Below, one piece after another: positions 14,999 through 26,106 of a DNA stretch of 64,000 bases. The translations under genes were made by a program, and so were the position numbers. The DNA comes from PRO6 sp035565775 (GTDB lineage Bacteria; Pseudomonadota; Alphaproteobacteria; Rhizobiales; Xanthobacteraceae). The notes under the pieces were generated by a model. It worked only from the letters and a program-made list of their open reading frames with translations. It did not search any database and was not told the DNA's origin. Position 1 is the first letter of the stretch. The number at the start of each line of letters is the position of its first letter. The stretch lies in NCBI GenBank assembly GCA_035565775.1, contig DATMRW010000030.1, forward strand, positions 1 to 64,000. The letters run 5' to 3'.

Positions 14999-15553
14999 CT
15001 ATTTAAAATAGTCGGCGCACTTTTGCACGGTCGCATCGCCTGCGCCCCACGGCATGATCGGCACCGCAGAGGTCGAATTCTTCGGCGAGCCTTCGATGAT
15101 GCGGTCCGAATAGACCATATAGACGAGCACGTTGCGCTTCGCGTCGCAGCCACGGACGATCTGCATCTTCTTGAAGAACAGCGAGCGCCGCTGGCGGAAC
15201 ATATCGTCGCCCTGCGACAGGTTTTTCTCCTTGAAGCGGATCGGCCCGATCTGGCGGCACGACAGCGAGATGTCCGAAACTTCCTCGGCTACCCCGATCC
15301 AGCCTTTAAAACCGCCCTTTTCCGGCACCGTGAAATGACAGGCGACGCCGTCGACCTCCGGGTCGTCGAGGCCGTAGGTCGCCAGCTTGTCGTTCGGCGT
15401 CAGCCATTTGAACACGGTCGAGCGGCGGAAGATGAGATCCGGCTCGTCGGCAGCGGCCGCGTGCGGCACCCTTGCGCCGAGCGCGGCCGCCGCCACAAGC
15501 GCCGCTGCCGCGGCGCGCCAGAAATTGCCTTTCACCCCGTTTCTGAAACTCAT
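14999..15553 (-). CDS. creA: CreA family periplasmic protein
   Basis: 184 residues: a signal peptide to about residue 34 (hydrophobic Ala-rich core), then the CreA domain. Its markers are DDPEVDGVACHFTVPEKGG, GVAEEVSDISLSCRQ and LVYMVYSDRIIEGSPKNS. The biochemical role of CreA is not known. ATG 15553 is preferred because GGAG lies eight bases upstream and the signal peptide then begins properly; ATG 15568 is an alternative. It is divergent from the L,D-transpeptidase gene and converges on the small-protein pair at 14547-14974. Confidence 0.88.
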   Translation of the reverse strand: MSFRNGVKGNFWRAAAAALVAAAALGARVPHAAAADEPDLIFRRSTVFKWLTPNDKLATYGLDDPEVDGVACHFTVPEKGGFKGWIGVAEEVSDISLSCRQIGPIRFKEKNLSQGDDMFRQRRSLFFKKMQIVRGCDAKRNVLVYMVYSDRIIEGSPKNSTSAVPIMPWGAGDATVQKCADYFK

Positions 15554-15784
15554 CTTTCGTTGCTCCATCTCGACACAAGCATTGTTCCATGCGCCGCGGT
15601 CGCGCCGAAAGTGCGGCAGCCCAGAAGGGCTCGACCGGCGCCGCCGGTACAAACGCTTTGGTAAGTAATTTTCGCCACGCTTCAGCCGTAAATTGAAGGG
15701 ATGGCTCATATGGTTCGGTCACGATCTAAGTAACCGATCCGGAGTTCGCCCGGCAGCTCCGGGCAGTGTGTTTTCAGTAAGGGT

Positions 15785-17179
15785 GTGGGTTTGAGTTTCG
15801 GTCGCGTATCCGCCGATGACCCGACTGTATTGCGCGTAGTGACCAGGGCCAGGCCCGTTGCAAGACAGGCCGGCCTTGGCATTGCCGCGACCCTCACGGC
15901 TGTGCTGATCGCAGGCGCAGCATCTCCCGCAATCGCCGCACCCTCGCCGTTCTGGCCGCATGGCGACTGGCTCATCGACGCTCCCTTTGCCGATGACGAC
16001 GATGCGCGCCCCGCGCCCGCCGCCAGGCCGCGACGGCCGAAAGCGGCACGCCCGCGCCCTGCCGCGCCGAAACCGGCGATCGCCGCGGCCAAGCCGAAGG
16101 GGCCGCTGGTGATCGCGATCTCGCTCAATCGCCAGACCATGAAGGTCTACGACCAGTCCGGCCTGTTCGCCCACAGCAAAATTTCCAGCGGCAAGGCCAG
16201 CCACCCGACGCCGAAAGGCGTCTTCACCATCATCCAAAAGAATAAGTGGCACCGCTCGAACATCTATAGCGGCGCGCCGATGCCGTATATGCAGCGCCTC
16301 ACCTGGTCGGGGATCGCGCTGCATGGCGGCTTCGTGCCGGGCTATCCCGCTTCGCATGGCTGCGTGCGGATGCCGGATGCCTTCGCCGCACAGCTCTGGA
16401 CATGGACCCGCCGCGGCGCCCGCGTCGTGGTGACGGACGACGACGTCGCACCCGCGGACTTCAGCCATCCGCTGCTGAACGAGCGGCTCGTGGAAGCCAA
16501 ACGTCAGCTCGAAACACCGGAGGCCAACGCGCCCTCCAATTACGGCCTGCGGCCCACTCTTGGAGCCGCGCCAGCCTCGCTGCGCACCGCCGACGCAGGC
16601 CCCAAGGTTGACGCTGCGGTGACGTCCGATCTTGCGACCGCGGCAGCCCTGCCCGCCAGCACCGCCGAGCCGCAGCCGGACACTGCCCCTTCGGTCGCCG
16701 CCGAGCCTGCGCCCGCAGCGGCACCGAAACGGACCGGGCCGATCTCCGTCTTTGTCAGCCGCAAGGACGCCCGCCTTTACGTCCGTCAGGATTTTGAGCC
16801 GCTCTTCGACGTCCCCATGACGTTCGTGGATGGCGACCGCCCGCTCGGCACCCACGTCTTCACGGCGCGCAATGACCCGAGAGACAAATCCCGCCTGATC
16901 TGGAACGTGCTGTCGCTGCCGGAAGGAAGTCCGCGCAAATCCGTCGAGCCAGCGGGCAAGACCGAACGCCGCCGCGACGCCCGCCGGGCCGCCGCCACGG
17001 AGTTTGCACCGCCAATCCATTCGGCGGCCGATGCGCTGGGCCGGCTGAACATCCCCGATGACGCGATGGCCAAGATCGCAGCCGCGCTCATCGCCGGTTC
17101 ATCGATCATCGTTGCCGATCAGGGCCTGAAATCCGGCGAGACCGGGCGCGGCACGGAATTCATTCTTCACACACACTAA
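15785..17179 (+). CDS. L,D-transpeptidase (YkuD) with a second, degenerate YkuD-like region
   Basis: 464 residues. A signal-anchor region at about 30-52 precedes a Pro/Ala/Arg-rich linker. The catalytic YkuD domain spans about 106-220, with His180 in ALHGGF and Cys193 in ASHGCVRM. Such enzymes form 3-3 cross-links in peptidoglycan or attach proteins to it. Residues 318-361 resemble 106-150 (GPISVFVSRKDARLYV against GPLVIAISLNRQTMKV, PLGTHVFT against PTPKGVFT) but no second Cys motif follows. This looks like a duplicated non-catalytic fold. The start is uncertain: GTG 15785, or TTG 15791, which has AAGGG at better spacing. Confidence 0.9.
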   Translation: MGLSFGRVSADDPTVLRVVTRARPVARQAGLGIAATLTAVLIAGAASPAIAAPSPFWPHGDWLIDAPFADDDDARPAPAARPRRPKAARPRPAAPKPAIAAAKPKGPLVIAISLNRQTMKVYDQSGLFAHSKISSGKASHPTPKGVFTIIQKNKWHRSNIYSGAPMPYMQRLTWSGIALHGGFVPGYPASHGCVRMPDAFAAQLWTWTRRGARVVVTDDDVAPADFSHPLLNERLVEAKRQLETPEANAPSNYGLRPTLGAAPASLRTADAGPKVDAAVTSDLATAAALPASTAEPQPDTAPSVAAEPAPAAAPKRTGPISVFVSRKDARLYVRQDFEPLFDVPMTFVDGDRPLGTHVFTARNDPRDKSRLIWNVLSLPEGSPRKSVEPAGKTERRRDARRAAATEFAPPIHSAADALGRLNIPDDAMAKIAAALIAGSSIIVADQGLKSGETGRGTEFILHTH

Positions 17180-17378
17180 GCGCTCCGCCACAGCAGCGCC
17201 GCAAGCTCGCCGCATCTTGCGATGCAGGCGTGATTCGCTTTGCACCGGGTAATTTCCCTCCCTGCCGCTGGCGCGGCCGAGATCGCAGTTTCCCCTCCTG
17301 TAAAGGCGCTCTACGCTAGTCACATGAGTCGCGCGGCCTCGTCTGCCAGGCCGAAGGAAGTCATCAAGGGAGAACGAC

Positions 17379-18305
17379 ATGCGCCTGCGTGCAGCGGTGA
17401 TCGTCGCCGCCGTTTCATTCCTCAGCCATCCCGCCTGGTCGCAAGCGCCCGCTCCGGCGCGGCCAGCCGCAGCTCCGACACCGAGCGCGGCGGCGCCGAA
17501 GGCCGCCCCCGCCAAACCCGCCTGTGCCAATCCGGATGCGCTCGGCATCGGCCGCGTCGTGCAGATCGACACCACCGGCGGCCCCGGTTTCGGCTTCGAG
17601 CACTTCAAGCAGCTCGACTTTCTTCGCGACAAGGAGGTGGTGCTGACCTTCGATGACGGTCCCTGGCCGGTGAATACGCCCGCGGTGCTCAAGGCGCTCG
17701 CCGATCAATGCACCACCGGCATCTTCTTTCCCATCGGCAAACACGCAACCTATCACCCGGAGATTCTGCGTCAGGTCGCAGCCGCCGGACACACCATCGG
17801 CTCACACACCTGGTCGCACGCGATGCTCGGTCGCAAGGGCGTGACCGAGGAAATCGCGAAGGAAGAAATCGAGAAGGGCTTTAGCGCCGTCCGCTGGGCG
17901 CTTGAAGCTCCGCCCGTGCCGTTCTTCCGCTTCCCCGGCCTGCAGCATCCGCCCGCGATGGTGACCTATCTCGGCGAGCGCAACGTCGCGATGTTCTCGA
18001 CCGACGTCGACTCGTTCGACTTCAAGACGAAGAAGGCCGAACAGGTCACCGAGAACGTGATGAAGCGGCTCGACAAGCTCGGCAAGGGCATCATCCTGAT
18101 GCACGATTTCCAGAAGCACACCGCCGAAGCGCTCCCCACGCTGCTGCAGCGGCTGAAGGCCGGCGGCTACAAGGTCGTCGCGATGCGGGCGAAGACGACC
18201 GTGCAGACGATCCCGAAATACGACGAGGCGTTTTTGAAGGACACCAAGCTGCCGACCGTCAGCACGCGGCCGGTATCGAGCGTGGTGCAGACCATCTCGG
18301 AATAG
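17379..18305 (+). CDS. Secreted polysaccharide deacetylase (NodB/CE4 fold)
   Basis: 308 residues with a signal peptide (cleavage near AWSQA) and a Pro/Ala linker. The catalytic motifs are VLTFDDGPWPVNTP (metal Asp pair), GSHTWSHAML (metal His residues), FFRFPGLQHP and a late ILMHDFQKHTAEALP. These are the five signatures of CE4 esterases, which remove acetyl groups from peptidoglycan or other glycans in the envelope. GGGAG precedes the ATG. It follows the transpeptidase by 199 bp, which would fit wall remodelling, but co-transcription is not shown. Confidence 0.92.
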   Translation: MRLRAAVIVAAVSFLSHPAWSQAPAPARPAAAPTPSAAAPKAAPAKPACANPDALGIGRVVQIDTTGGPGFGFEHFKQLDFLRDKEVVLTFDDGPWPVNTPAVLKALADQCTTGIFFPIGKHATYHPEILRQVAAAGHTIGSHTWSHAMLGRKGVTEEIAKEEIEKGFSAVRWALEAPPVPFFRFPGLQHPPAMVTYLGERNVAMFSTDVDSFDFKTKKAEQVTENVMKRLDKLGKGIILMHDFQKHTAEALPTLLQRLKAGGYKVVAMRAKTTVQTIPKYDEAFLKDTKLPTVSTRPVSSVVQTISE

Positions 18306-18458
18306 TTGCATCGTCATGATCCCGCCGCGCGCGCATTTGCGGGACGAGTTGCTGCGGCTTATATCCCACGGCGGCTTCGGTTATGATCGTCATCGAAGCC
18401 GTTGTCTTATCTCGCGCCCTTCAGGCGCATCGAAAATGCTGAAAGGTAGGTGCTCTCC

Positions 18459-19010
18459 ATGAAGGCTCTGCAGGTCGAAGGCTGCGTCATTGTTTCCGCC
18501 GACGGCATGCTCGCAGACGCTCACGGCGATATGCCGGCGTCGTTGAAATTCGAAGGCGACCAGCGCTGGTTTCAATCGGCGCTCGACCGCGCGGACATCA
18601 TCGTCCATGGCCGCAATTCGTTCGAGGACCAGCCCAACTCGGCGGAGCGCAAGCGCATCATCCTGTCGCACTCGGTCGCCGCGCTTGCGCCAGATCCCGA
18701 CAATCCCAAGGCTACGCTGTGGAATCCGCAAGGCGCTTCGTTCGAGGAGGCCTGCGCGCGCGCCGGCGTGACGAGCGGCATCGCCGCGATCATCGGCGGG
18801 CCTGTGGTCTTCAAAATGTTCCTCGAGCGCTACGACCGCTTCTGGCTCTCGGTTGCGTCGCAGCTCTACCTTCATGACGGCATGTCGGCCTTCGGCAACG
18901 CCGGCGAACTGCCGCAGCAAAGCCTCGCGGCGCATGGCCTCGTGCTGGCGCAAACCCGCCCCCTCGATCCCGAGCACGGGGTCTCGCTGACCGAATGGCG
19001 GCGGGCCTAA
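18459..19010 (+). CDS. Dihydrofolate reductase-like/RibD C-terminal-fold protein
   Basis: 183 residues. The N-terminus MKALQVEGCVIVSADGMLAD and IVHGRNSFED match the RibD C-terminal-domain superfamily, as does GIAAIIGGPVVFKMFLERYD, the GGPxV nucleotide-contact loop. This superfamily covers NADPH-dependent reductases. It is shorter than RibD and has no deaminase domain, so a role in riboflavin synthesis is unlikely. ATG 18459 lies behind AGGTAGG; GTG 18450 is a poorer alternative. Confidence 0.75.
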   Translation: MKALQVEGCVIVSADGMLADAHGDMPASLKFEGDQRWFQSALDRADIIVHGRNSFEDQPNSAERKRIILSHSVAALAPDPDNPKATLWNPQGASFEEACARAGVTSGIAAIIGGPVVFKMFLERYDRFWLSVASQLYLHDGMSAFGNAGELPQQSLAAHGLVLAQTRPLDPEHGVSLTEWRRA

Positions 19011-19029
19011 CGGCTCCCCGTCGCGTTTC

Positions 19030-19485
19030 CTACAGCTCGGTGTAAGTCAGCGCCCGCGCCTCGACCGCGTCGCGGCCATGGCCGAACAGCACCAAGAGCC
19101 CGCCGATCAGCGACAGGTTCTTGAGCGCGTGGCTGACGCTGTTGCGCACCTCGGGTCCGGTCTGGTTCCAGAAGTCGTGGAAGTAGAAGGTCGCGACCGC
19201 GATGAAGAGGATGAGCACCACCGAGAAGAACCGCACGCCGATGTTGAAGGCGAGCAGCACGCCGGCGACGAACTCCACGGCACCGGCAAGGATCGCCAGC
19301 ATCTGCGCAATGGTCATCGAGGTGGCGGCTTCAAGGCTCGCGGCATAGCCGGCGAGATCGGCCGGCACCACGACTTTGGTGGCGATTTCCTGCGCCGTGC
19401 CGGAGAGATCGAATAGCTTGGCTGCCCCCGACACGATGAACACAACGGCAAACAGAACGCGTCCGAATGATATGACAAACGACAT
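19030..19485 (-). CDS. DoxX-family membrane protein
   Basis: 151 residues with four predicted transmembrane segments (about 5-22, 60-78, 84-101, 121-137). The pattern GRVLFAVVFIVSGAAKLFD is at the N-terminus and GAVEFVAGVLLAF in the middle, typical of DoxX. Members are linked to thiol or quinone redox functions, but most have no proven role. GGAGCGG precedes the ATG. It ends 20 bp from the convergent RibD-like gene. Confidence 0.85.
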   Translation of the reverse strand: MSFVISFGRVLFAVVFIVSGAAKLFDLSGTAQEIATKVVVPADLAGYAASLEAATSMTIAQMLAILAGAVEFVAGVLLAFNIGVRFFSVVLILFIAVATFYFHDFWNQTGPEVRNSVSHALKNLSLIGGLLVLFGHGRDAVEARALTYTEL

Positions 19486-19545
19486 GATCAGCCCCGCTCC
19501 AGGTGCCGCATGATAGCAGACCGGAGCGGAGGCGCCAGATCATGT

Positions 19546-19569
19546 TCCGGGGCGGCGGACCGCCCCGGA
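19546..19569 (-). terminator. GC-rich hairpin after maeB
   Basis: TCCGGGGCGG, loop CGGA and CCGCCCCGGA make a 10-bp perfect stem only eight bases beyond the maeB stop. It has no T-tract, so it may act with Rho or stabilise the 3' end. Confidence 0.5.
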
Positions 19570-19576
19570 CAGAGCA

Positions 19577-21883
<2,307 letters not shown>

Positions 21884-21964
21884 TGCTTCTTACCTCTTGC
21901 CTCTGTGCTTCATTCCTGTCGCCACATCTATCGCTATCGATAGGCCGTGGCGATTATCGCCAAA

Positions 21965-23737
21965 TCAATTTTCCGGCAAATTGAGCCGGATGTGCAGCTC
22001 TCGCAACTGCTTGGGCGTCACGTCCGACGGCGCGCCCATCAGCAGATCCTCGGCCCGCTGATTCATCGGGAATAGCGAGATTTCACGAAGATTGTTTGTA
22101 CCGCACAGGAGCATGACGATGCGGTCCACGCCGGCTGCCATGCCGCCATGCGGCGGGGCGCCATACTGGAAGGCGCGGTACATGCCGCCGAAGCGCTCGA
22201 TCACGTCCCTCTCACCATAACCGGCGATCTCGAAGGCCTTGACCATGGCCTCCGGGCGGTGGTTGCGGATGCCGCCCGACGCGATCTCGTAGCCGTTGCA
22301 GGTGATGTCGTACTGGAAGGCGTTGATCGTCAGCGGATCCTGCGTCTGCAGCGCCTCAAGGCCGCCCTGCGGCATCGAGAACGGATTGTGCGAGAAGTCG
22401 ACCTTCTTGTCTTCCTCGTTGTACTCGTACATCGGGAAGTCGACGATCCAGGCGAGCTCGAAGCGCTCCTTGTCGACGAGATTGAGCTCCTCGCCTACCC
22501 GCGTGCGCGCCAGACCGGCGAACTTCCAGAACTTTGCCGGATCGCCCGCGACGAAGAAGGCCGCATCGCCAGCCTTGAGGCCAAGCGCCGCACGGATCGC
22601 CTCGGTGCGCTCTGCGCCGATATTGTTGGCGATCGGGCCCGCGCCCTCGCCGCCTTCGCGCCACATGATGTAGCCCAGCCCCGGCTGGCCCTCGCCCTGC
22701 GCCCACGCATTCATGCGGTCGCAGAAGGCGCGGCTGCCGCCGCCCGGCCCCGGAATCGCCCAGACCTGATGGCGGGCGTCTTCGAGCATGCGCGCGAACA
22801 CCTTGAAGCCGGAGCCGCGGAAGTGCTCGGACACATCCTGCATTTCGAGCGGATTGCGCAGGTCCGGCTTGTCGGTGCCGTACTTGCGCAGGCTCTCGGC
22901 GTAGGGAATCCGCCGCCAGCCCTTGGTCACCGGCTTGCCGTTGGCGAACTCCTCGAACACGCCGGTGATCACCGGCTCCATCGTCGAGAACACGTCTTCC
23001 TGGGTGATGAAGCTCATTTCCAGGTCGAGCTGGTAGAACTCGCCCGGCAGGCGGTCGGCGCGCGGGTCTTCGTCGCGGAAGCACGGCGCGATCTGGAAAT
23101 AGCGGTCGAAGCCGGACATCATCAGCAGCTGCTTGTACTGCTGCGGAGCCTGCGGCAGCGCGTAGAAGCGGCCGGGATGAATGCGGCTCGGCACCAGGAA
23201 GTCGCGCGCGCCTTCCGGCGACGACGCAGTCAGGATCGGCGTCTGGAATTCAAAGAAGCCGGCATCCTTCATGCGGCGACGCATCGAGTCGATCACGGCA
23301 CCGCGCGTCATGATGTTCTGGTGCAGCCGCTCGCGGCGCAGATCGAGGAAGCGGTACTTGAGCCGGATGTCCTCCGGATATTCCTGATCGCCGAATACCG
23401 GAAGCGGCAGTTCGGCCGCCGGGCCGAGCACTTCGATCTCGCTGATGAAGATCTCGACCGCGCCGGTCGGCAGGTCCGGATTCTCGGTGCCCTCGGGCCG
23501 GCGGCGCACCAAGCCGTCGATCCGCACGACCCACTCGGCCCGCAGCTTCTCGGCATCCTTGAAGGCCGGCGATGCAGGATCGGCGACGCACTGGGTCAGC
23601 CCGTAGTGGTCCCGCAGATCGATGAACAGCAAGCCGCCATGGTCGCGGATACGATGGCACCAGCCGGACAGGCGGACCGTCTGGTCGATGTGACTGTCGC
23701 GGAGCGCGCCGCAAGTATGGGACCGATAGCGATGCAT
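21965..23737 (-). CDS. aspS: Aspartyl-tRNA synthetase
   Basis: 590 residues starting MHRYRSHTCGAL. The N-terminal OB-fold anticodon domain is followed by class II motif 2 (FRDEDPRADRLPGEFYQLD) and motif 3 (GMAAGVDRIVMLL). The bacterial GAD insertion lies between them. It charges tRNA-Asp, and in bacteria lacking AsnRS may also charge tRNA-Asn. Which type this is cannot be told here. ATG 23737 has AGGAT upstream and matches the family N-terminus; the open frame reaches 23914 but the extra residues are not family-like. Confidence 0.97.
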   Translation of the reverse strand: MHRYRSHTCGALRDSHIDQTVRLSGWCHRIRDHGGLLFIDLRDHYGLTQCVADPASPAFKDAEKLRAEWVVRIDGLVRRRPEGTENPDLPTGAVEIFISEIEVLGPAAELPLPVFGDQEYPEDIRLKYRFLDLRRERLHQNIMTRGAVIDSMRRRMKDAGFFEFQTPILTASSPEGARDFLVPSRIHPGRFYALPQAPQQYKQLLMMSGFDRYFQIAPCFRDEDPRADRLPGEFYQLDLEMSFITQEDVFSTMEPVITGVFEEFANGKPVTKGWRRIPYAESLRKYGTDKPDLRNPLEMQDVSEHFRGSGFKVFARMLEDARHQVWAIPGPGGGSRAFCDRMNAWAQGEGQPGLGYIMWREGGEGAGPIANNIGAERTEAIRAALGLKAGDAAFFVAGDPAKFWKFAGLARTRVGEELNLVDKERFELAWIVDFPMYEYNEEDKKVDFSHNPFSMPQGGLEALQTQDPLTINAFQYDITCNGYEIASGGIRNHRPEAMVKAFEIAGYGERDVIERFGGMYRAFQYGAPPHGGMAAGVDRIVMLLCGTNNLREISLFPMNQRAEDLLMGAPSDVTPKQLRELHIRLNLPEN

Positions 23738-23910
23738 GGAAATCCTGAATGGTCTCAGAGGTCGAATGAAATAGCGGCGTCGCCGCGAAATCACGGGTTT
23801 ACCCGAGCCGATCAAACCCGGCAACCGCGACAGAGCCGCTATCCGCTCAACACAGCCCTGAATTTTGACCGTTGCCGGATGTTTTCGCCCGCAAACCGGC
23901 GAAATGGTGG

Positions 23911-24765
23911 TCAACCGCCGGTTTGCGCTTTCGCCGGCTCGATTAGGAGCGTCGGCACGCCGCAGGTGCCGCTTCGCACCGAAGCGACCCGCGTCCCCGG
24001 CTTGCGCCCGGACCGGACCTCCGAAACGTCGACGCCGGCGGCAACGAGCCGCTCGCGGGTCGCATCAAGGTCCGCGGCGCGCCAGCTCAGTCCCCAGATC
24101 CTGTCCGGGCCGTCACCGATTCCGATCTTGAGGTTGTGGGCGATTTCGATGATCAGGTCGCCGCAACGAAAGAACATCAGCCGCGCCCCCCAATCGGAGC
24201 TGGTCCGGTCCAGCGCCATGTCGAGGCCCAGCCGGGCGCCGTAGAGGGCGGCGGCGCGATCCGGCGCGGGGGTCTGGATCACCACATGATCAAGCCCGGT
24301 AAGGGGCGAAGCGGTGGTGGCGGCCGACACCGGCCGCTCGCCGCCAAGCTCGAGAAAGAACGTCCGCACTCCATGGGTGGCGGCGGTGGCGGCGCGGGTT
24401 CGCTGCCATTCGAGGGTCGTTCCGCTCGCCACATCGACGCCACTGGCTGCGGCGACCGGCTCCGGTTCCAGGCCGAGCCGCGCCAGCCGGCGGTGCATCC
24501 GCCCGATATCGCCGACGCGGAAAGCGAGGCTCGCCAGCCCCTCGCCCTGCTGGTCCAGCGCGGCGAGCAGCCGCTCGCTACCGGCGCCATTGTCGTCTGA
24601 CCCGAGCAATTCCAGCGTCGTATTCGCCGTCGTGAACATGACGGACTGGGAACCCTCGCCCTGCTGCCGCCAGGCGGGCGCGAGTCCCATCAGGGTCTCA
24701 TAGGCGGCTGCCGCCGCGGCGACGTCGCGGACAATCACGACGAAATGGTCCATCCCCACAATCAT
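23911..24765 (-). CDS. VOC-family (glyoxalase fold) protein
   Basis: 284 residues carrying two vicinal-oxygen-chelate modules. The first begins MDHFVVIVRDVAAAAAAYE at about residue 5, and the second LDHVVIQTPAPDRAAALYG at about 156. Each has the betaalphabeta pattern and candidate metal ligands (His and Glu). The family includes glyoxalase I, dioxygenases and resistance proteins; the substrate is unknown. GGAGG eight bases before ATG 24765 sets the start. The stop lies 173 bp upstream of aspS on the same strand. Confidence 0.8.
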   Translation of the reverse strand: MIVGMDHFVVIVRDVAAAAAAYETLMGLAPAWRQQGEGSQSVMFTTANTTLELLGSDDNGAGSERLLAALDQQGEGLASLAFRVGDIGRMHRRLARLGLEPEPVAAASGVDVASGTTLEWQRTRAATAATHGVRTFFLELGGERPVSAATTASPLTGLDHVVIQTPAPDRAAALYGARLGLDMALDRTSSDWGARLMFFRCGDLIIEIAHNLKIGIGDGPDRIWGLSWRAADLDATRERLVAAGVDVSEVRSGRKPGTRVASVRSGTCGVPTLLIEPAKAQTGG

Positions 24766-24908
24766 ACCGCGCGCCTCCTCCAAGCACTGACAATACCGGC
24801 AAAACCGGCGTCAATCCTCGCACAATCCGCTTTGAATCGCACAAAACGGAACCTTTTTCCGCCCGAAACAGGGCGACAAAGACCGCAAACCCGTTTATTC
24901 AGCGGTCC

Positions 24909-26063
24909 ATGGATTTGATCACAACGACGGCCGAACTGGCAGCCGCATGCGACCGCCTGGCCAAGCACCGCTATATCACCGTCGACACCGAGTTCCTCCG
25001 GGAGTCGACTTTCTACCCGATCCTTTGCGTGGTTCAGATGGCCAGCGACGAGGAAGCGGTCGCAATCGATGCGCTCGCCCCCGACCTCGACCTTGGGCCG
25101 TTCTTCGAGTTGATGGCTAATCAGGCCGTCCTCAAGGTCTTCCACGCCGCCCGCCAGGATATCGAGATCGTCTGGCACCGCGCCAAGCTCGTGCCGGCGC
25201 CGATCTTCGACACGCAGGTTGCCGCGATGGTTCTCGGCTATGGCGACTCGATCGCCTATGACCAGATCGTCGAGCGCATCACCGGCCACCGCCCCGACAA
25301 GACCCATCGCTTCACCGACTGGTCGCGCCGCCCGCTCAGCGACGCGCAAATTGCCTACGCCCTCGCCGACGTCACCCACTTGCGAACGGTCTTCCTCACG
25401 CTGGAGGCCGACCTGAAAAAGCGCAACCGGGTCGATTGGGTCGCCGAGGAAATGCAGATCCTGACTTCGCCGAGCACCTATGACAGCGATCCCGAACGTG
25501 CCTGGGAACGCCTGAAGTCCCGCGTCCGCAAGCCGAAAGAGCTCGCGGTGCTCATGGAGATCGCGGCCTGGCGCGAGCGCGTGTCGCAGACCCGTGACGT
25601 GCCGCGCTCGCGCGTGCTTAAGGACGACGTACTTGCCGACATCGCCACGCATCCGCCGACAAGTCTGGAGCGGCTGGCCGGCCTGCGCTCGGTGCCGAAG
25701 GGCTTTGAGCGGTCGAAATGGGGCGAGGAAGTTTTGGAGGCGGTGCAGCGCGGACTGGCCCGCGATCTCGCGAAGCTGCCGAAACTGGAGCGGCCGCGCG
25801 GCAGCAGCAATGGCGCTTCCGCCACGGTCGAGCTTTTGAAAGTCTTGCTGCGCATGACGTCGGAGCAGCACGCGGTCGCGAGCAAGATCATTGCGACCGT
25901 CGATGACCTCGAGCAGATCGCCAACGACGACCACGCCAAGGTCCCCGCCCTCACCGGCTGGCGCCGCGAACTGTTCGGCGAGGCCGCGCTCGCGCTCAAG
26001 CACGGCGAGCTCTCGCTCGGGATGCAGAGCGGCCGCGTCGTCGGCGTCAAGAAGCCGGGCTGA
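24909..26063 (+). CDS. rnd: Ribonuclease D
   Basis: 384 residues. The DEDDy exonuclease motifs are YITVDTEFLRE, VFHAARQDIEIV and a Tyr motif in AYALADVTHL, and an HRDC domain follows at about 205-285. It trims the 3' ends of tRNA precursors and other structured RNAs. It is divergent from the VOC gene. The ribosome site before ATG 24909 is weak. Confidence 0.95.
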   Translation: MDLITTTAELAAACDRLAKHRYITVDTEFLRESTFYPILCVVQMASDEEAVAIDALAPDLDLGPFFELMANQAVLKVFHAARQDIEIVWHRAKLVPAPIFDTQVAAMVLGYGDSIAYDQIVERITGHRPDKTHRFTDWSRRPLSDAQIAYALADVTHLRTVFLTLEADLKKRNRVDWVAEEMQILTSPSTYDSDPERAWERLKSRVRKPKELAVLMEIAAWRERVSQTRDVPRSRVLKDDVLADIATHPPTSLERLAGLRSVPKGFERSKWGEEVLEAVQRGLARDLAKLPKLERPRGSSNGASATVELLKVLLRMTSEQHAVASKIIATVDDLEQIANDDHAKVPALTGWRRELFGEAALALKHGELSLGMQSGRVVGVKKPG

Positions 26064-26106
26064 TTTTAGCAAAGAACGCCGGCGACCGCGCGCGAGCTGA
26101 AGGAAA

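Noticed and set aside
23738..23914. N-terminal extension of the aspS frame
   Set aside because: AspRS homologues begin at MHRYRSH, and a ribosome site lies before ATG 23737.
22148..24244. 698-codon plus-strand open frame opposite aspS and the VOC gene
   Set aside because: It is antisense to two clear genes and has the same His/Arg/Ala-rich shadow composition.
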